Shown: positions 29,442-38,554 of the stretch, piece after piece
Numbering within the stretch: position 1 is the first letter of the stretch
How the letters are laid out: every line of letters begins with the position of its first letter
Assembly (NCBI RefSeq): GCF_015355755.1
Contig: NZ_JACVEE010000001.1
Location: 682,001-746,000 of the forward strand
Direction: 5' to 3'
DNA length: 64,000 nucleotides
Source of the DNA: Nocardia sp. XZ_19_385
GTDB lineage: Bacteria; Actinomycetota; Actinomycetes; Mycobacteriales; Mycobacteriaceae
Translations under genes and position numbers: made by a program
The notes under the pieces: generated by a model
The model's input: only the letters and a program-made list of their open reading frames with translations
Told to the model about the DNA's origin: nothing
The model's database searches: none

Positions 29442-30404
29442 ATGGTGGCGCGCCGCCCCGGTTCGGTCCTGATCGTCTCCGAAACCGATGACCTGCACGC
29501 CACCGCGATGGCGGCGACGTTGCGGGAACATCACGGGCTCAACCCGATTCATCTCGACCTGCGTGATTTCCCACGCGAGTCCGGCAGCTTCCGGCTGGAC
29601 CGCGACGGCACCTCCCGCTCCATGTCGCACCTGCTGGGCCTGGACGACGTCCGCTCGGTGTGGTGGCGGCGGCCGCATCCGGCCCAGGTGCCCGGCGGGG
29701 TCCGCGCCTCCGACGACGCGTTCCGGCAAGCCGAGTGCGACGGCTTCATTCAGGGCATGCTCTGGTCCATTCCGGCCGCCTGGATCAACGACCCGGGCGC
29801 CGACCGCACCGCGAGCCGCAAGATCGTGCAGCTGGAAACCGCGCAGCGCGCCGGGTTCTCGGTGCCGGAGACGCTGATCACCAACGACCCCGACGAGGCC
29901 CGTAGCTTCACCGAATCCCGGCCCGGCGCAGTCGTTTACAAGCGCACCGGAACCGGCCGCGGCGAATTCGCCGAGACCAGGATCATCACCCGCGCCGACT
30001 TCCCGAAGCTGACGGGCATCCGATCCGCCCCGACCACGTTCCAGGACTACATCGACGCCGACTGCGATCTGCGCGTGGTCTGGGTCGACGGCGTCGAGTG
30101 GACCGTGCGCATCGACTCCCAGGCCGGCGTCGGGCGCGTGGACTCGCGCCTCGACACCTCGGTCGAGTTCAGCCGGGAACAGCTGCCCGCCTCGGTCAGC
30201 AAGTCTCTGGCCACCCTGATGGGCGCGCTGGGCCTGAGTTTCGGCGTTCTGGACCTGCGACTCGGCCTCGATGGCGAGTACTACTTCCTCGAGGTCAATC
30301 CGCAGGGCCAGTTCGCCTACCTGGAGATCAAGACGGGCCTGCCGATGTTCCGCAGCCTCGCCAACCTGCTGGTCGAGGGCGACGGGGCGGTGCCGGGGTA
30401 CTAG
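29442..30404 (+). CDS. ATP-grasp peptide ligase, MvdD/TgmB-like
   Basis: A 320-residue ATP-grasp enzyme expected to form ester or amide bonds between side chains of a peptide substrate. The N-terminal pre-ATP-grasp domain has DDVRSVWWRRPHPAQVP, the W(W/Y)RRP signature of microviridin-type ligases. The ATP-grasp core includes AWINDPGADRTASRKIVQL, the ATP-binding lysine in VVYKRTGTGRG, FQDYIDADCDLRV, and the metal ligands in GVLDLRLG and YFLEVNPQGQF. No transporter or protease gene adjoins, so the cassette is minimal: precursor plus ligase. Confidence 0.85.
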   Translation: MVARRPGSVLIVSETDDLHATAMAATLREHHGLNPIHLDLRDFPRESGSFRLDRDGTSRSMSHLLGLDDVRSVWWRRPHPAQVPGGVRASDDAFRQAECDGFIQGMLWSIPAAWINDPGADRTASRKIVQLETAQRAGFSVPETLITNDPDEARSFTESRPGAVVYKRTGTGRGEFAETRIITRADFPKLTGIRSAPTTFQDYIDADCDLRVVWVDGVEWTVRIDSQAGVGRVDSRLDTSVEFSREQLPASVSKSLATLMGALGLSFGVLDLRLGLDGEYYFLEVNPQGQFAYLEIKTGLPMFRSLANLLVEGDGAVPGY

Positions 30405-30407
30405 TTC

Positions 30408-30641
30408 CTAGGTTGCCTTGCGCCGGTTGGCGCCGCCGCGGCTGCGGAGCTGCACATGCGACTCCACCAGCACATTGTGGATGAAGCCGTAGGAGCGCCC
30501 CGTCGTCCGCGCCAATGACCGGATGCTGGCACCCGCCTCGTACTGCTTCTTGAGTTGGGATTGCAAACGGTCACGTGACTTGCCCGTGACGCGTGTGCCC
30601 TTACCCAATGTGGACTTGCCTGATGATGGCCGATCGCTCAT
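30408..30641 (-). CDS. Small HTH protein, Rv1473A type
   Basis: A 77-residue basic protein with a helix-turn-helix: LKKQYEAGASIRSLARTTGR then SYGFIHNVLVES. The N- and C-terminal tails are Ser/Lys/Arg-rich. GGAGG 5-6 nt upstream supports ATG 30641. M. tuberculosis Rv1473A occupies the same place beside the ABC-F gene Rv1473. It lies only 3 nt past the convergent ATP-grasp stop codon, marking the right edge of the second inserted block. Confidence 0.85.
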   Translation of the reverse strand: MSDRPSSGKSTLGKGTRVTGKSRDRLQSQLKKQYEAGASIRSLARTTGRSYGFIHNVLVESHVQLRSRGGANRRKAT

Positions 30642-30724
30642 GGCTTCCTCCGAGTCGCCGAGCAGCGCGTCATTCAAGGCTAAGCAACAAACACGCCGTG
30701 ATCAACGGGTGTTTGTGATGAAAA

Positions 30725-32356
30725 TCACGCAAGCTGAATAAGTTCCAAGTATTCGGCCGACCAGTGATCCTCCGTGCCATCCGGCAGTAGAATGACCCGC
30801 TCCGGCGACAAAGCCTCTGCCGCACCGGGATCGTGGGTCACCAGCACGACCGCGCCCTGGTAGGTGCGCAGCGCATCGAGCACCTGTTCGCGTGACACCG
30901 GATCCAAGTTGTTGGTCGGCTCGTCGAGCAGCAGCACGTTCGCCGAGGAGGACACCAGGCCCGCCAGCGCGAGACGGGTCTTCTCACCACCGGAGAGCGT
31001 GCCCGCGGGCTGCTCCAGCTGCGGGCCGCTGAACATGAACGCGCCCAGCAGGCTTCGCAGCTCCTGCTCCCCCGCGTCCGGCGAGGCGTGGCGGATGTTC
31101 TCCCAGACGGTGGCGTTGTCGTCGAGGGTGTCGTGCTCCTGCGCGAAATAGCCGACCTTGAGGCCGCGGCCGGGCTCCAGACCGCCCGCGGTGGGCGTCT
31201 CGACACCGGCCAGCAGCTTCAGCATCGTCGTCTTACCCGCGCCGTTGAGGCCGAGGATGACCACGCGGCTGCCCTTGTCGATGGCGAAGGTGACGCCGGT
31301 GAAGATCTCCAGCGAGCCATACAGCTTGGTGAGGTCCTTGACCATCATCGGCGTCTTGCCGCAGGGCGCGGGCTCGGGGAACTTGATCCGCGCCACCTTG
31401 TCGGCCACCCGGACCTCGTCCAGGCTCGCCATCAGCTTTTCGGCGCGCTTGGTCATCTGGTGCGCGGCGGCCGCCTTGGTGGCCTTGGCGCCCAGCTTCG
31501 CGGCCTGCGTCTTGAGCGCGCTCGCCTTCTTCTCGGCGTTCGCGCGCTCGCGGACTCGGCGCTGTTCGTCGGTGGCGCGGGCGTCGAGGTACTTCTTCCA
31601 GCCCATGTTGTAGACGTCGGCCTCGCCACGCACGGCATCGAGGAACCACACCTTGTTCACCACGTCGCCGAGCAGCTCCACGTCGTGGCTGATGACGATC
31701 AGGCCGCCGTCGTGGCTCTGCAGGAACCCGCGCAGCCAGGTGATGGAGTCGGCGTCGAGGTGGTTGGTCGGCTCGTCCAGCAGCAGCACGGTGTCCGAGC
31801 GTCCGCCGCTGCCGTCGGAGGCGGCGAACAGGATGCGCGCCAACTCGATTCGACGGCGCTGACCACCGGAGAGAGTGCGCAACGACTGGTTCAGCACCCG
31901 GTCGGGCAGGCCCAGGCTGTTGCAGATGCGGGCGGCTTCGCTCTCCGCGACATAACCACCGAGCGAGGAGAACCGCTCCTCCAGGCGCCCGTACTTGCGC
32001 ACCGCCTTGTCACGTTCGTTCTCGTCGGCGACCTCGGCCATCAGCGCCTGCTGCTTCTCCATATCGTGCAGCAGCGCGTCCAGGCCGCGCGCGGACAGCA
32101 CCCGGTCGCGCGCCAGCACGTCCAGGTTGCCCTCTTTCGGATCCTGCGGCAGATACCCGACATCGCTGGACCGCAAAATCTTCCCGGCGTACGGCTCACC
32201 CTCCCCCGCCAGGATGCGCAACGTGGTCGTCTTGCCCGCGCCATTACGCCCGACAAGCCCGATCCGGTCCCCCGCCTGCACCCGCAACGCCGGCCCCGGG
32301 GCCGTCAACAGGGTGCGGACTCCGGCCCGGACCTCCAGGTCGGTCGCGGTGATCAC
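30725..32356 (-). CDS. ABC-F ATP-binding protein, Rv1473 type
   Basis: Cytoplasmic ATPase of 543 residues (Rv1473 has 542) with two ABC domains and no membrane part, so it acts on ribosomes rather than as a transporter. Walker A motifs are GRNGAGKT and GLNGAGKT; signatures LSGGQRRRIELARIL and LSGGEKTRLALAGL; Walker B VLLLDEPTNHLD and VLLLDEPTNNLD. A charged interdomain linker (RANAEKKASALKTQAAKLG) lies between. GTG 32356 has GAGGAG 7 nt upstream. The family includes ribosome-protection factors for macrolide-type antibiotics and housekeeping members; which applies is not visible. Confidence 0.92.
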   Translation of the reverse strand: MITATDLEVRAGVRTLLTAPGPALRVQAGDRIGLVGRNGAGKTTTLRILAGEGEPYAGKILRSSDVGYLPQDPKEGNLDVLARDRVLSARGLDALLHDMEKQQALMAEVADENERDKAVRKYGRLEERFSSLGGYVAESEAARICNSLGLPDRVLNQSLRTLSGGQRRRIELARILFAASDGSGGRSDTVLLLDEPTNHLDADSITWLRGFLQSHDGGLIVISHDVELLGDVVNKVWFLDAVRGEADVYNMGWKKYLDARATDEQRRVRERANAEKKASALKTQAAKLGAKATKAAAAHQMTKRAEKLMASLDEVRVADKVARIKFPEPAPCGKTPMMVKDLTKLYGSLEIFTGVTFAIDKGSRVVILGLNGAGKTTMLKLLAGVETPTAGGLEPGRGLKVGYFAQEHDTLDDNATVWENIRHASPDAGEQELRSLLGAFMFSGPQLEQPAGTLSGGEKTRLALAGLVSSSANVLLLDEPTNNLDPVSREQVLDALRTYQGAVVLVTHDPGAAEALSPERVILLPDGTEDHWSAEYLELIQLA

Positions 32357-32498
32357 AGACGGGCTCCTCACGGATTCAGCGGTGCTAGACGGTTGCTGCT
32401 CGATTGTGCGGCGACTCGAGCACAAGAACCACCGATTTTACCTGGGTTCCGAGGTAGCTCCGACATCGCGCGAGCCCGCAGTGAAACAGCTCACGTCA

Positions 32499-32975
32499 TC
32501 AGCGGTTCTCGATGAGCTTGCACCAGCGCCGGGTGGGACCGTCGATCCCGGCAATCCGGTCGGCGGATCCGGCCTGGATCCACCCAGCCGCTGATGCCGT
32601 GCCGCGGGCCTGCTCCACGACATTCTGCGGGCGGCGATCGAGCGACGTGAACGATCCCTGTCGTCGTTCAATGACAGTGGGCAAGGTGTTCACCGGGACG
32701 TCCTCTGGTGGGCGCGGAAAGCACGGTGACGATGCCGTCAGCGATACGTACCCGTCGGTGTTGTGGCCGACAACCATTCGATATCCATCGGGAGTATCTG
32801 CGTAGATTTGGAGATCTTTACTGGTGCGCTGAGTTTCGACGATCCGCCAACCCTGCCGCTCCCACTCGCCTGCCACCGTTTCGACATGTTGTCCGCTCGC
32901 GCTTGGCGGGAGGCCGAGAACCCAGTAGATGATGCTGAAGTTGACCGGACCCTTTTCCGTCCGTGGAGTTGTCAT
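32499..32975 (-). CDS. Hypothetical protein, possibly a truncated lipoprotein
   Basis: The central part (TEKGPVNFSIIYWVLGLPPS, AGEWERQGWRIVETQR, IYADTPDGYRMVVGHNTDGY, SSPCFPRP) looks like the mature domain of short exported proteins common in Nocardia, but I find no signal peptide or lipobox in frame. Residues after about 108 (from TVIERRQG, then SLDRRPQNVVEQARGTASAA) look unrelated, as if a frameshift or deletion fused the domain to other sequence. Base composition is lower in GC than the surroundings. Start and integrity are uncertain. Confidence 0.45.
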   Translation of the reverse strand: MTTPRTEKGPVNFSIIYWVLGLPPSASGQHVETVAGEWERQGWRIVETQRTSKDLQIYADTPDGYRMVVGHNTDGYVSLTASSPCFPRPPEDVPVNTLPTVIERRQGSFTSLDRRPQNVVEQARGTASAAGWIQAGSADRIAGIDGPTRRWCKLIENR

Positions 32976-33092
32976 CGCAGGGAACTGTCTTGCCCGAACT
33001 GAACTGGGTTCCCGGTGCCGACAAGGGGTGCTTGTTTGCCAGATAGCTTCCCGGTGGGAGCTTCTGACTTCCACGTATTTCTTCGGTTCAGC

Positions 33093-34265
33093 TCAGACGA
33101 TCGATGCGCGCAGGGCCTGCGACCAAGGCTGCCAGCGTGGGTCGGGTCCGCCCGTGTCGTCGCCGACCATGTTTGTGCACACGTAGCCGAGGGCTATGCC
33201 GGATTCGGGGTGGGCCACGCCGATTCGTCCTCCGGTGCCTACCTGTCCGAAAGCTCCGGGGCCGACGAGTTGGGCGGGGCGGGTGAGCTCGTAGCCGTGG
33301 GCGAAGTAGTTGCCTCGTGGCATCAGATCCAGGGGCGCTGGGTGGATCAGGCCCTCGGTTTGGGGTTGCCGTGCCCGGTCGACCGCTTTCGGGGTGAGGA
33401 GCCGGATGCCGTCGATCTCACCGATGGTCGCCGCGAACATTCGCGCTACCGAGCGGGCGTTCCCGATCCCGTTGCCGGAGGGGAGCTCCGCGGCGTGGCC
33501 TTCTCGTGTGTTCAACAACGCCATGCCCTCGTCCCGGGCCGCGACGGTAGCCAATGTCGCGCGAACCAAGCGCTCCCCCACGTCGATTCCCATGCTGCTG
33601 ATCATCGCCTCCACGTCTGCGGCGCTTAGCATCTTGCGGCGGTTGAACTGCGGAACCACGCGGTGTTCCTGGGCCTCTGGCAGGCCGATCCACAGGCTCA
33701 GACCCAGTGGATCGGCGATCTCGGCAGCGAGGAACTCGCCGACGCTCTTTCCGGATACTCGGCGGATCAGCTCGCCGGCGAGATAGCCCCAGGTGAGGGA
33801 GTGGTAGTAGAACGCGGTTCCCGGCTGCCACAACGGAGTCATCGACGCCAGCGCTGATACGCACGCCGTCCAATCGGTCAATTCCCGTGCCCCGATACCG
33901 GATTCGGCGTCGAAACTGGACAGGCCGCAGCGATGCGACAGCACGTCGGCGACCGTGACATCGGCCTTGCCCGCTGCTGCGAACTCCGGCCAATACTCTC
34001 GGACCGGGGTGTCGAGATCGAGCAGACCCCGGTCGACCAGGATGTGCACGCAAGTTGCGGTCATACCCTTCGACACCGACATCAGCACCGTCAACGACTC
34101 AGCGTCCCAAGACTTTCCGGACTCGGGGTCCTGCCCCGCCCACAGATCCACCACCACACGGCCCTGGCGATACACGCACAGCTGCGCGGCGCCCTCATCC
34201 CCCTCGTGCGCTCGCGCGAATCCGTCCCGGACCCCCTCGAACCCGCGCTCGACAAACCCTTCCAC
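33093..34265 (-). CDS. Serine hydrolase, class C beta-lactamase/esterase family
   Basis: A 390-residue protein of the EstB/LipE type. The nucleophile motif is SVSK in LTVLMSVSKGMTATCVHIL (about residue 62); YHSLTWGYLAGELI supplies the Tyr of the Y-x-x/N motif, and the C-terminal GTGGRIGVAHPESG replaces KTG. Such proteins are usually esterases or D-aminopeptidases, not resistance enzymes. There is no signal peptide. GTG 34265 has GAGG 5 nt upstream; a TTG one codon earlier behind AGGAGG is equally possible. Confidence 0.85.
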   Translation of the reverse strand: MEGFVERGFEGVRDGFARAHEGDEGAAQLCVYRQGRVVVDLWAGQDPESGKSWDAESLTVLMSVSKGMTATCVHILVDRGLLDLDTPVREYWPEFAAAGKADVTVADVLSHRCGLSSFDAESGIGARELTDWTACVSALASMTPLWQPGTAFYYHSLTWGYLAGELIRRVSGKSVGEFLAAEIADPLGLSLWIGLPEAQEHRVVPQFNRRKMLSAADVEAMISSMGIDVGERLVRATLATVAARDEGMALLNTREGHAAELPSGNGIGNARSVARMFAATIGEIDGIRLLTPKAVDRARQPQTEGLIHPAPLDLMPRGNYFAHGYELTRPAQLVGPGAFGQVGTGGRIGVAHPESGIALGYVCTNMVGDDTGGPDPRWQPWSQALRASIV

Positions 34266-34388
34266 CAACGCCTCGAGCCTCCTCGACGAGATCCACCGGG
34301 CACACCTTCGAGGCGAGACCCCTTCGCGCCCAAACAATAGGGACGTTTCAGTGTTGGGTGTACTCCGAGGGCGAAGGACCGCCGAGTT

Positions 34389-34946
34389 TCAGGACGCCAG
34401 CTGATAGGCCACGGCGGCGAGTGCCGCGCCCACAACAGAGCCGATGACGACCTGTCCGCGGGTGTGGTCACCCAGCCACACTCGTGACCATCCGTTGGCG
34501 GCGGTCAGAGGCAGTGCGGCCAGGAACCACGGTGAGGCGATCAAGGCCAGCAGGACCGTGGTTCCCGCGCTCACGGCGGTATGGACACTCACCTTCCATT
34601 TGCCGATCACCGTCACTAGGCCGATGCCGAACAGGACCACCAGCGCGGCTACCGTCCATGCGATCAGCTCGCGTGGGGCGCCCTGCACGATCTCGATGAT
34701 CAAGCCCACACCCACGATGCTCAGAATCGCCGGAATCACCCAGCGCCGACCGTCGATATCGGTCACATGATGATCGCTCGCGATGCCGCGCCGCACGCCG
34801 GCCAGGATGATGATCATCGGAATACCGCCCGTGATCGCGGCGACGAAAAGCCCCCAGCCGGGAGCGCCCACAGCGAATCCGGCAATCGTTCCGGTCACGA
34901 TGTTGATCACCCAGGGCGCTCCGAGCTCGGTGATCACCCGAGCCAT
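34389..34946 (-). CDS. PAP2-like integral membrane protein
   Basis: A membrane protein with five to six helices (WVINIVTGTIAGFAVGA, LFVAAITGGIPMIIILAG, WVIPAILSIVGVGLIIEIV, LIAWTVAALVVLFGIGLVT, then the last pair). The segments KWKVSVHTAVSAG and GWSRVWLGDHTRGQVVIGSV align in position with PAP2 motifs 2 and 3 (SxH and SRxxxxxHxxxD), but the final Asp is Gly/Gln here, so phosphatase activity is doubtful. The start is uncertain: ATG 34946 or a GTG about 50 nt further upstream. It may form an operon with the serine hydrolase 123 nt downstream. Confidence 0.65.
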   Translation of the reverse strand: MARVITELGAPWVINIVTGTIAGFAVGAPGWGLFVAAITGGIPMIIILAGVRRGIASDHHVTDIDGRRWVIPAILSIVGVGLIIEIVQGAPRELIAWTVAALVVLFGIGLVTVIGKWKVSVHTAVSAGTTVLLALIASPWFLAALPLTAANGWSRVWLGDHTRGQVVIGSVVGAALAAVAYQLAS

Positions 34947-35102
34947 GCGCGCCTGAAACTCCCCCGCCGTCGCCGAGGCGAAAACACGATCGACCGCCGA
35001 ACCGTTGAGCACGCCACATCCAACCACAGCTGAACCCGACCGGCCGATCACCGAGGCGATGTGGATGCGACCGATGACGTTGCGGTGCGGTGTCGTTCGT
35101 CG

Positions 35103-36155
35103 CTACTGGTCCTCGATGGTCCAGCGCACGCCGAACGGCTCCAACGCGGCGAGGAAGTCGGCCGGGTCGAAAGCCTGGGCCGGAGCAAGTACGCCGGCGG
35201 CCGGAGGAGTCGTAGCGAGCCGGACCGCGGCCTCCACGGCGGTGAGCGCGGTGGTGCCGTAAGTGTCGGGGCCGGAGACGATGCCGCGCGCCCGCCGACC
35301 GTCTTCAGCGACCGCGTCCAGCACGATGGTCCAGGTTCCGGCAGCCCGCTGTGAGTCGTCGGGGCCGACCGGCAGGGACTCGATCATTTCGTCGGTCACC
35401 GGGGTCGCGAAGAGAGCGCGGGTCGACTCCTCGACCGCTCCCTGCACGTTGCGCACCGCGAGGTGACGCGGCACCGAGATAGCTTCCTGAAGCGGGAAGT
35501 GCGCCAGGGCAACGGGTTCCGGCTCGCCCGGCAGAGTGACGGGCGCGAGTGCTCCGAAAGGACCGGGCCGCCAAGCGTTGTCGAGGTATGCGACTCCGCC
35601 ATCGGCCATGGCCTCGGCGATGCCGAGCATGGTGCGCAGTGAGCCGCGCGACATCGCGGTCTCGCCGCCGAAGCGGTGCACGGAGGTGAGTTCGGCGAGC
35701 GGGCCGAGGCGGTCGCCGATCAGGTGGGCGAGCAGGTCGCCTGGGATACCGCCGTCGGTGGCGGCCGGAACGACGGTGACACCGGCGGATTCGGCTGCGG
35801 CGGGGTAGGTCTCGTAGACGTGCCGCAGGAACGGCTGCTCGCCGCAGGTGTCGGCGTAGTGCGCTCCGGCGGCGAGGGCGGCGGCGATGACGCGGTCGCC
35901 GGTGGGGGTGAACGGGCCCGCGCAGTTGATGACCACGTTTACGTCTCGGAATGCGGCCACCAGGGCGGAATGATCGTCGATGGCGGCTACGCGCAGCTCC
36001 GCATCGGGCATACCCGCTTGGGCGGCAGCGGCTTTCAGCTTGTCGGCGTCGCGACCGGAGAGGACGGTGGTGATGTTGCGGCGGGTGAGTTCGGCGAGCA
36101 CGAGGACGCCCTGGAAGCCGCTCGCGCCGTAGACGGCAATGGTGTGATTCGACAT
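35103..36155 (-). CDS. Saccharopine dehydrogenase-like oxidoreductase
   Basis: A 350-residue NAD(P)-binding enzyme. The N-terminal Rossmann motif is IAVYGASGFQGVLVLAEL, followed by LSGRDADKLKAA, VVINCAGPFTPTGD and AGAHYADTCGEQPF, the pattern of the trans-acting enoyl reductase-like members of this family. The C-terminal half is a substrate domain (TALTAVEAAVRLA). Substrate unknown. It is divergent from an AraC-type regulator across 100 nt and is its most likely target. ATG 36155 begins MSNHTIAVYGAS. Confidence 0.85.
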   Translation of the reverse strand: MSNHTIAVYGASGFQGVLVLAELTRRNITTVLSGRDADKLKAAAAQAGMPDAELRVAAIDDHSALVAAFRDVNVVINCAGPFTPTGDRVIAAALAAGAHYADTCGEQPFLRHVYETYPAAAESAGVTVVPAATDGGIPGDLLAHLIGDRLGPLAELTSVHRFGGETAMSRGSLRTMLGIAEAMADGGVAYLDNAWRPGPFGALAPVTLPGEPEPVALAHFPLQEAISVPRHLAVRNVQGAVEESTRALFATPVTDEMIESLPVGPDDSQRAAGTWTIVLDAVAEDGRRARGIVSGPDTYGTTALTAVEAAVRLATTPPAAGVLAPAQAFDPADFLAALEPFGVRWTIEDQ

Positions 36156-36255
36156 GAACTCACCGTAGGCAGGGCGAATGAGTCAGCCAATGATTCTGTA
36201 GCTCAAATTGATACGCCAGACTCTCACGAGTGCGCGTTGTGCCACACTGGTCTTC

Positions 36256-37143
36256 GTGGACGTGCTGAGTGACGTGATTTCGACGATGCGGATCGGGGTG
36301 CCACATTCCTCGCGCACCCGGCACGTCGGGCCATGGCGGGACCAATTCCCAGCCGCACCGGGCGCGGGATTCCATATCGTGCTGGCCGGTTCGTGCCTGC
36401 TGATTCCGGACAACGGCGCACCGCTGACGCTGCGAGTCGGTGACGTGGCTTTCCTGGGACGCGGCATCGGCCACGCACTGACCGCAGTGCCCGGCGAGAC
36501 CGACGCCGAAACGGTATTGCTCTGCGGCGCTTACCAACTCGACCCCAGCCGCGCCCACCCGCTACTGGAGGGCCTGCCCGACGTGCTGCACCTGCCCGCA
36601 CGGCTCGGCCACGACGCATCGGTGCGCGCGACCGTCGAGCTGCTGGCCAGTGAACTGGAACGGGACTTGCCCGGCAGCAGCAGCACCGTGGTAGCGCTGC
36701 TGGACGTGCTGCTGCTGTTGATCCTGCGCACCTGGCTGGGCGAGACCAGCACCCTGACGACGGGTTGGGCTGCGGCCCTACAAGATCCGGGCATCGCGGC
36801 AGCACTGCGAGCAATGCACGAAGACATCGCCCGGCCGTGGACGATCCCGGAGCTGGCCACGGTCGCGGGCATGTCGCGCGCCACTCTCGCACGCCGGTTC
36901 ACCGCCCTGGTGGAACGCGCACCCCTGGCCTACCTGACTTGGTGGCGGTTGACCACAGCCGCTCGGCTGCTGCGCGACTCCGATGCCACACTCGCCGTCA
37001 TCGCCCACCAGGTTGGGTACAGCTCGGAGTACGCGTTCGCCGCCGCCTTCAAACGGCAGCACAACCTCGCTCCCGGCAGATACCGCGCAACGACGTCGCC
37101 GCACGAACAGAGCGTGCGAGATTTTTCGCTGCGCTCAGGATGA
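36256..37143 (+). CDS. AraC-family regulator with N-terminal cupin
   Basis: A 295-residue AraC/XylS protein (CuraAC group). The N-terminal cupin sensor spans about residues 10-140 (FHIVLAGSCLLIPDNGAPLT, GDVAFLGRGIGHAL). Two HTH motifs follow: WTIPELATVAGMSRATLARRF and ATLAVIAHQVGYSSEYAFAAAF. The start is taken as GTG 36256 (VDVLSDVISTMRIG), the usual beginning of this family; the frame continues 16 codons upstream. It is divergent from the saccharopine dehydrogenase-like gene. A small hairpin (37155-37170) follows its stop. Confidence 0.88.
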   Translation: MDVLSDVISTMRIGVPHSSRTRHVGPWRDQFPAAPGAGFHIVLAGSCLLIPDNGAPLTLRVGDVAFLGRGIGHALTAVPGETDAETVLLCGAYQLDPSRAHPLLEGLPDVLHLPARLGHDASVRATVELLASELERDLPGSSSTVVALLDVLLLLILRTWLGETSTLTTGWAAALQDPGIAAALRAMHEDIARPWTIPELATVAGMSRATLARRFTALVERAPLAYLTWWRLTTAARLLRDSDATLAVIAHQVGYSSEYAFAAAFKRQHNLAPGRYRATTSPHEQSVRDFSLRSG

Positions 37144-37154
37144 AAGCAGACCAT

Positions 37155-37170
37155 CGCGTCCATTGACGCG
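37155..37170. terminator. Short hairpin between convergent genes
   Basis: CGCGTC-CATT-GACGCG, a 6-bp stem with a tetraloop, lies 12 nt after the AraC stop and directly before the XRE stop. Weak but well placed as a terminator. Confidence 0.45.
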
Positions 37171-37171
37171 T

Positions 37172-38311
37172 TCATACATGGACTGATGCACGCGGTGTTC
37201 TCGTGATCTCGTCCATCAACAGCCGCAAAGTCAGCGAGTGCTTCTCCGGCGGCAGCGCGTCCAGTGCCGTGCGTGCCGCCTTCACGCCCTCCGCTCGGTC
37301 CCCAGCCCGGACCAGCATCAAGCCTTGGTGCATGTCGAGGTGCGTTCGGAAACGCGGCAGCGAGGCGGGCAACTCAGCGCGCGCTGCCTCCTGGGCAGCC
37401 ATAGCCAGCCGTTCGTCCCCGAGGCGGGCTGTCAGTAGGGACAGGAAGACGTTCACACGCCACCACGGCACCGCGTAATCCGAGGTTTGTTCCTCCGACC
37501 CGGACCGGTCGAATTCTCGCCTGCCCTTACCGATCAGAGCCATCGCCGTGGCCTGGTCACCTTGAATCGCCGCGGCGTGCGCTTTGCCCCACAACGCGTT
37601 GAGGCGGCCGAGGCTTGGCCGATCGTCGATCGCGAGGGCTTCGTCGGCGAACTTGTGCGCCACCGGCAACGCGGCTCCTTCGTAGCCGAGCGCGATGGCC
37701 GCGCGGCCTCGAACCCAAACCCGGATCGTGGTGTCCTCGGATCGGTCGGCGGCGTCGGAGGCCATCTCGTACCACCGAATCGCCTTGTTTCCATCCGAAC
37801 CGGGATAAGTCTTCGCGAACAGCGTCATCAGGCGGGCAGCTACCGCCCACATGCGCGGGGTGTCCAACTGTTGTTGAAGCACCACCAGGTCGGCGGCTAA
37901 TCGGCGTTGAATGTCAGCCGCACCCTGGCTCATATAGTCGGTACCGTAGGTGGCCAGCCGGGATTCCCATTCGTCGATTCCGGGTCCGAGACGGTGTATG
38001 CGCGCCGAGAAGCCTTGCGCCAGCAGATCCGACGCCACCACCGGCGCTACCGCCGTCGCCGCTAGATGCGAAAGAAACTCCCGACGATGCACGCTGGCCT
38101 CCAGCATTTCCGGCGGGCAATCCAACACGGTCGCGAGGTGCCGCAGCCAGAACGAAGAGGGCTCGGTTTCGCCGGATTCCCAACGGCGCGAAATGTATTC
38201 GCGCCCGATGTTCGCCCCCGACGACTTGCACAACTCATCGGCGAGCCGGCCTTGCGACCACCCTTTTGCCAAGCGAAGTTCCCGGATCAGATCGCCGGTA
38301 CCGCTGCCCAT
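37172..38311 (-). CDS. XRE-family regulator with TPR-like sensor region
   Basis: A 379-residue protein. The N-terminal helix-turn-helix (GDLIRELRLAKGWSQGRLADEL, then GREYISRRWESGETEPSSF) is an XRE/Cro motif. The rest is helical with TPR-like pairs (ARLMTLFAKTYPGSDGNKAIRWYEMASDAADR), the layout of actinomycete peptide- or metabolite-sensing regulators. A hydrophobic patch with AATAVAPVVAS follows the HTH. ATG 38311 begins MGSGTGDLI. It is divergent from a 72-residue gene across 243 nt; such pairs are frequent in Nocardia and Streptomyces, often as regulator plus small partner. Confidence 0.85.
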   Translation of the reverse strand: MGSGTGDLIRELRLAKGWSQGRLADELCKSSGANIGREYISRRWESGETEPSSFWLRHLATVLDCPPEMLEASVHRREFLSHLAATAVAPVVASDLLAQGFSARIHRLGPGIDEWESRLATYGTDYMSQGAADIQRRLAADLVVLQQQLDTPRMWAVAARLMTLFAKTYPGSDGNKAIRWYEMASDAADRSEDTTIRVWVRGRAAIALGYEGAALPVAHKFADEALAIDDRPSLGRLNALWGKAHAAAIQGDQATAMALIGKGRREFDRSGSEEQTSDYAVPWWRVNVFLSLLTARLGDERLAMAAQEAARAELPASLPRFRTHLDMHQGLMLVRAGDRAEGVKAARTALDALPPEKHSLTLRLLMDEITRTPRASVHV

Positions 38312-38554
38312 ACGTCGATCTTCCCCCGGTGCGGTCGACGACCGCCAGCGTTGCGGCCACCGTGGCGCGAATGCCACCCCCTATGCCACTACCCGCCTGG
38401 GCAGCGACCGGACGAGCGACCAAGTTTGCGATGCCACGGCCAGTGCCACTGCTCAGCGGCGCCACCGACAGAAATGCTTGCATCAAGCCCGCCGCCAATG
38501 GATTCGAGCCCGGTGGCGGGTGCGATGACCAACCGCAAAGGCAGGAGCCGCGCC

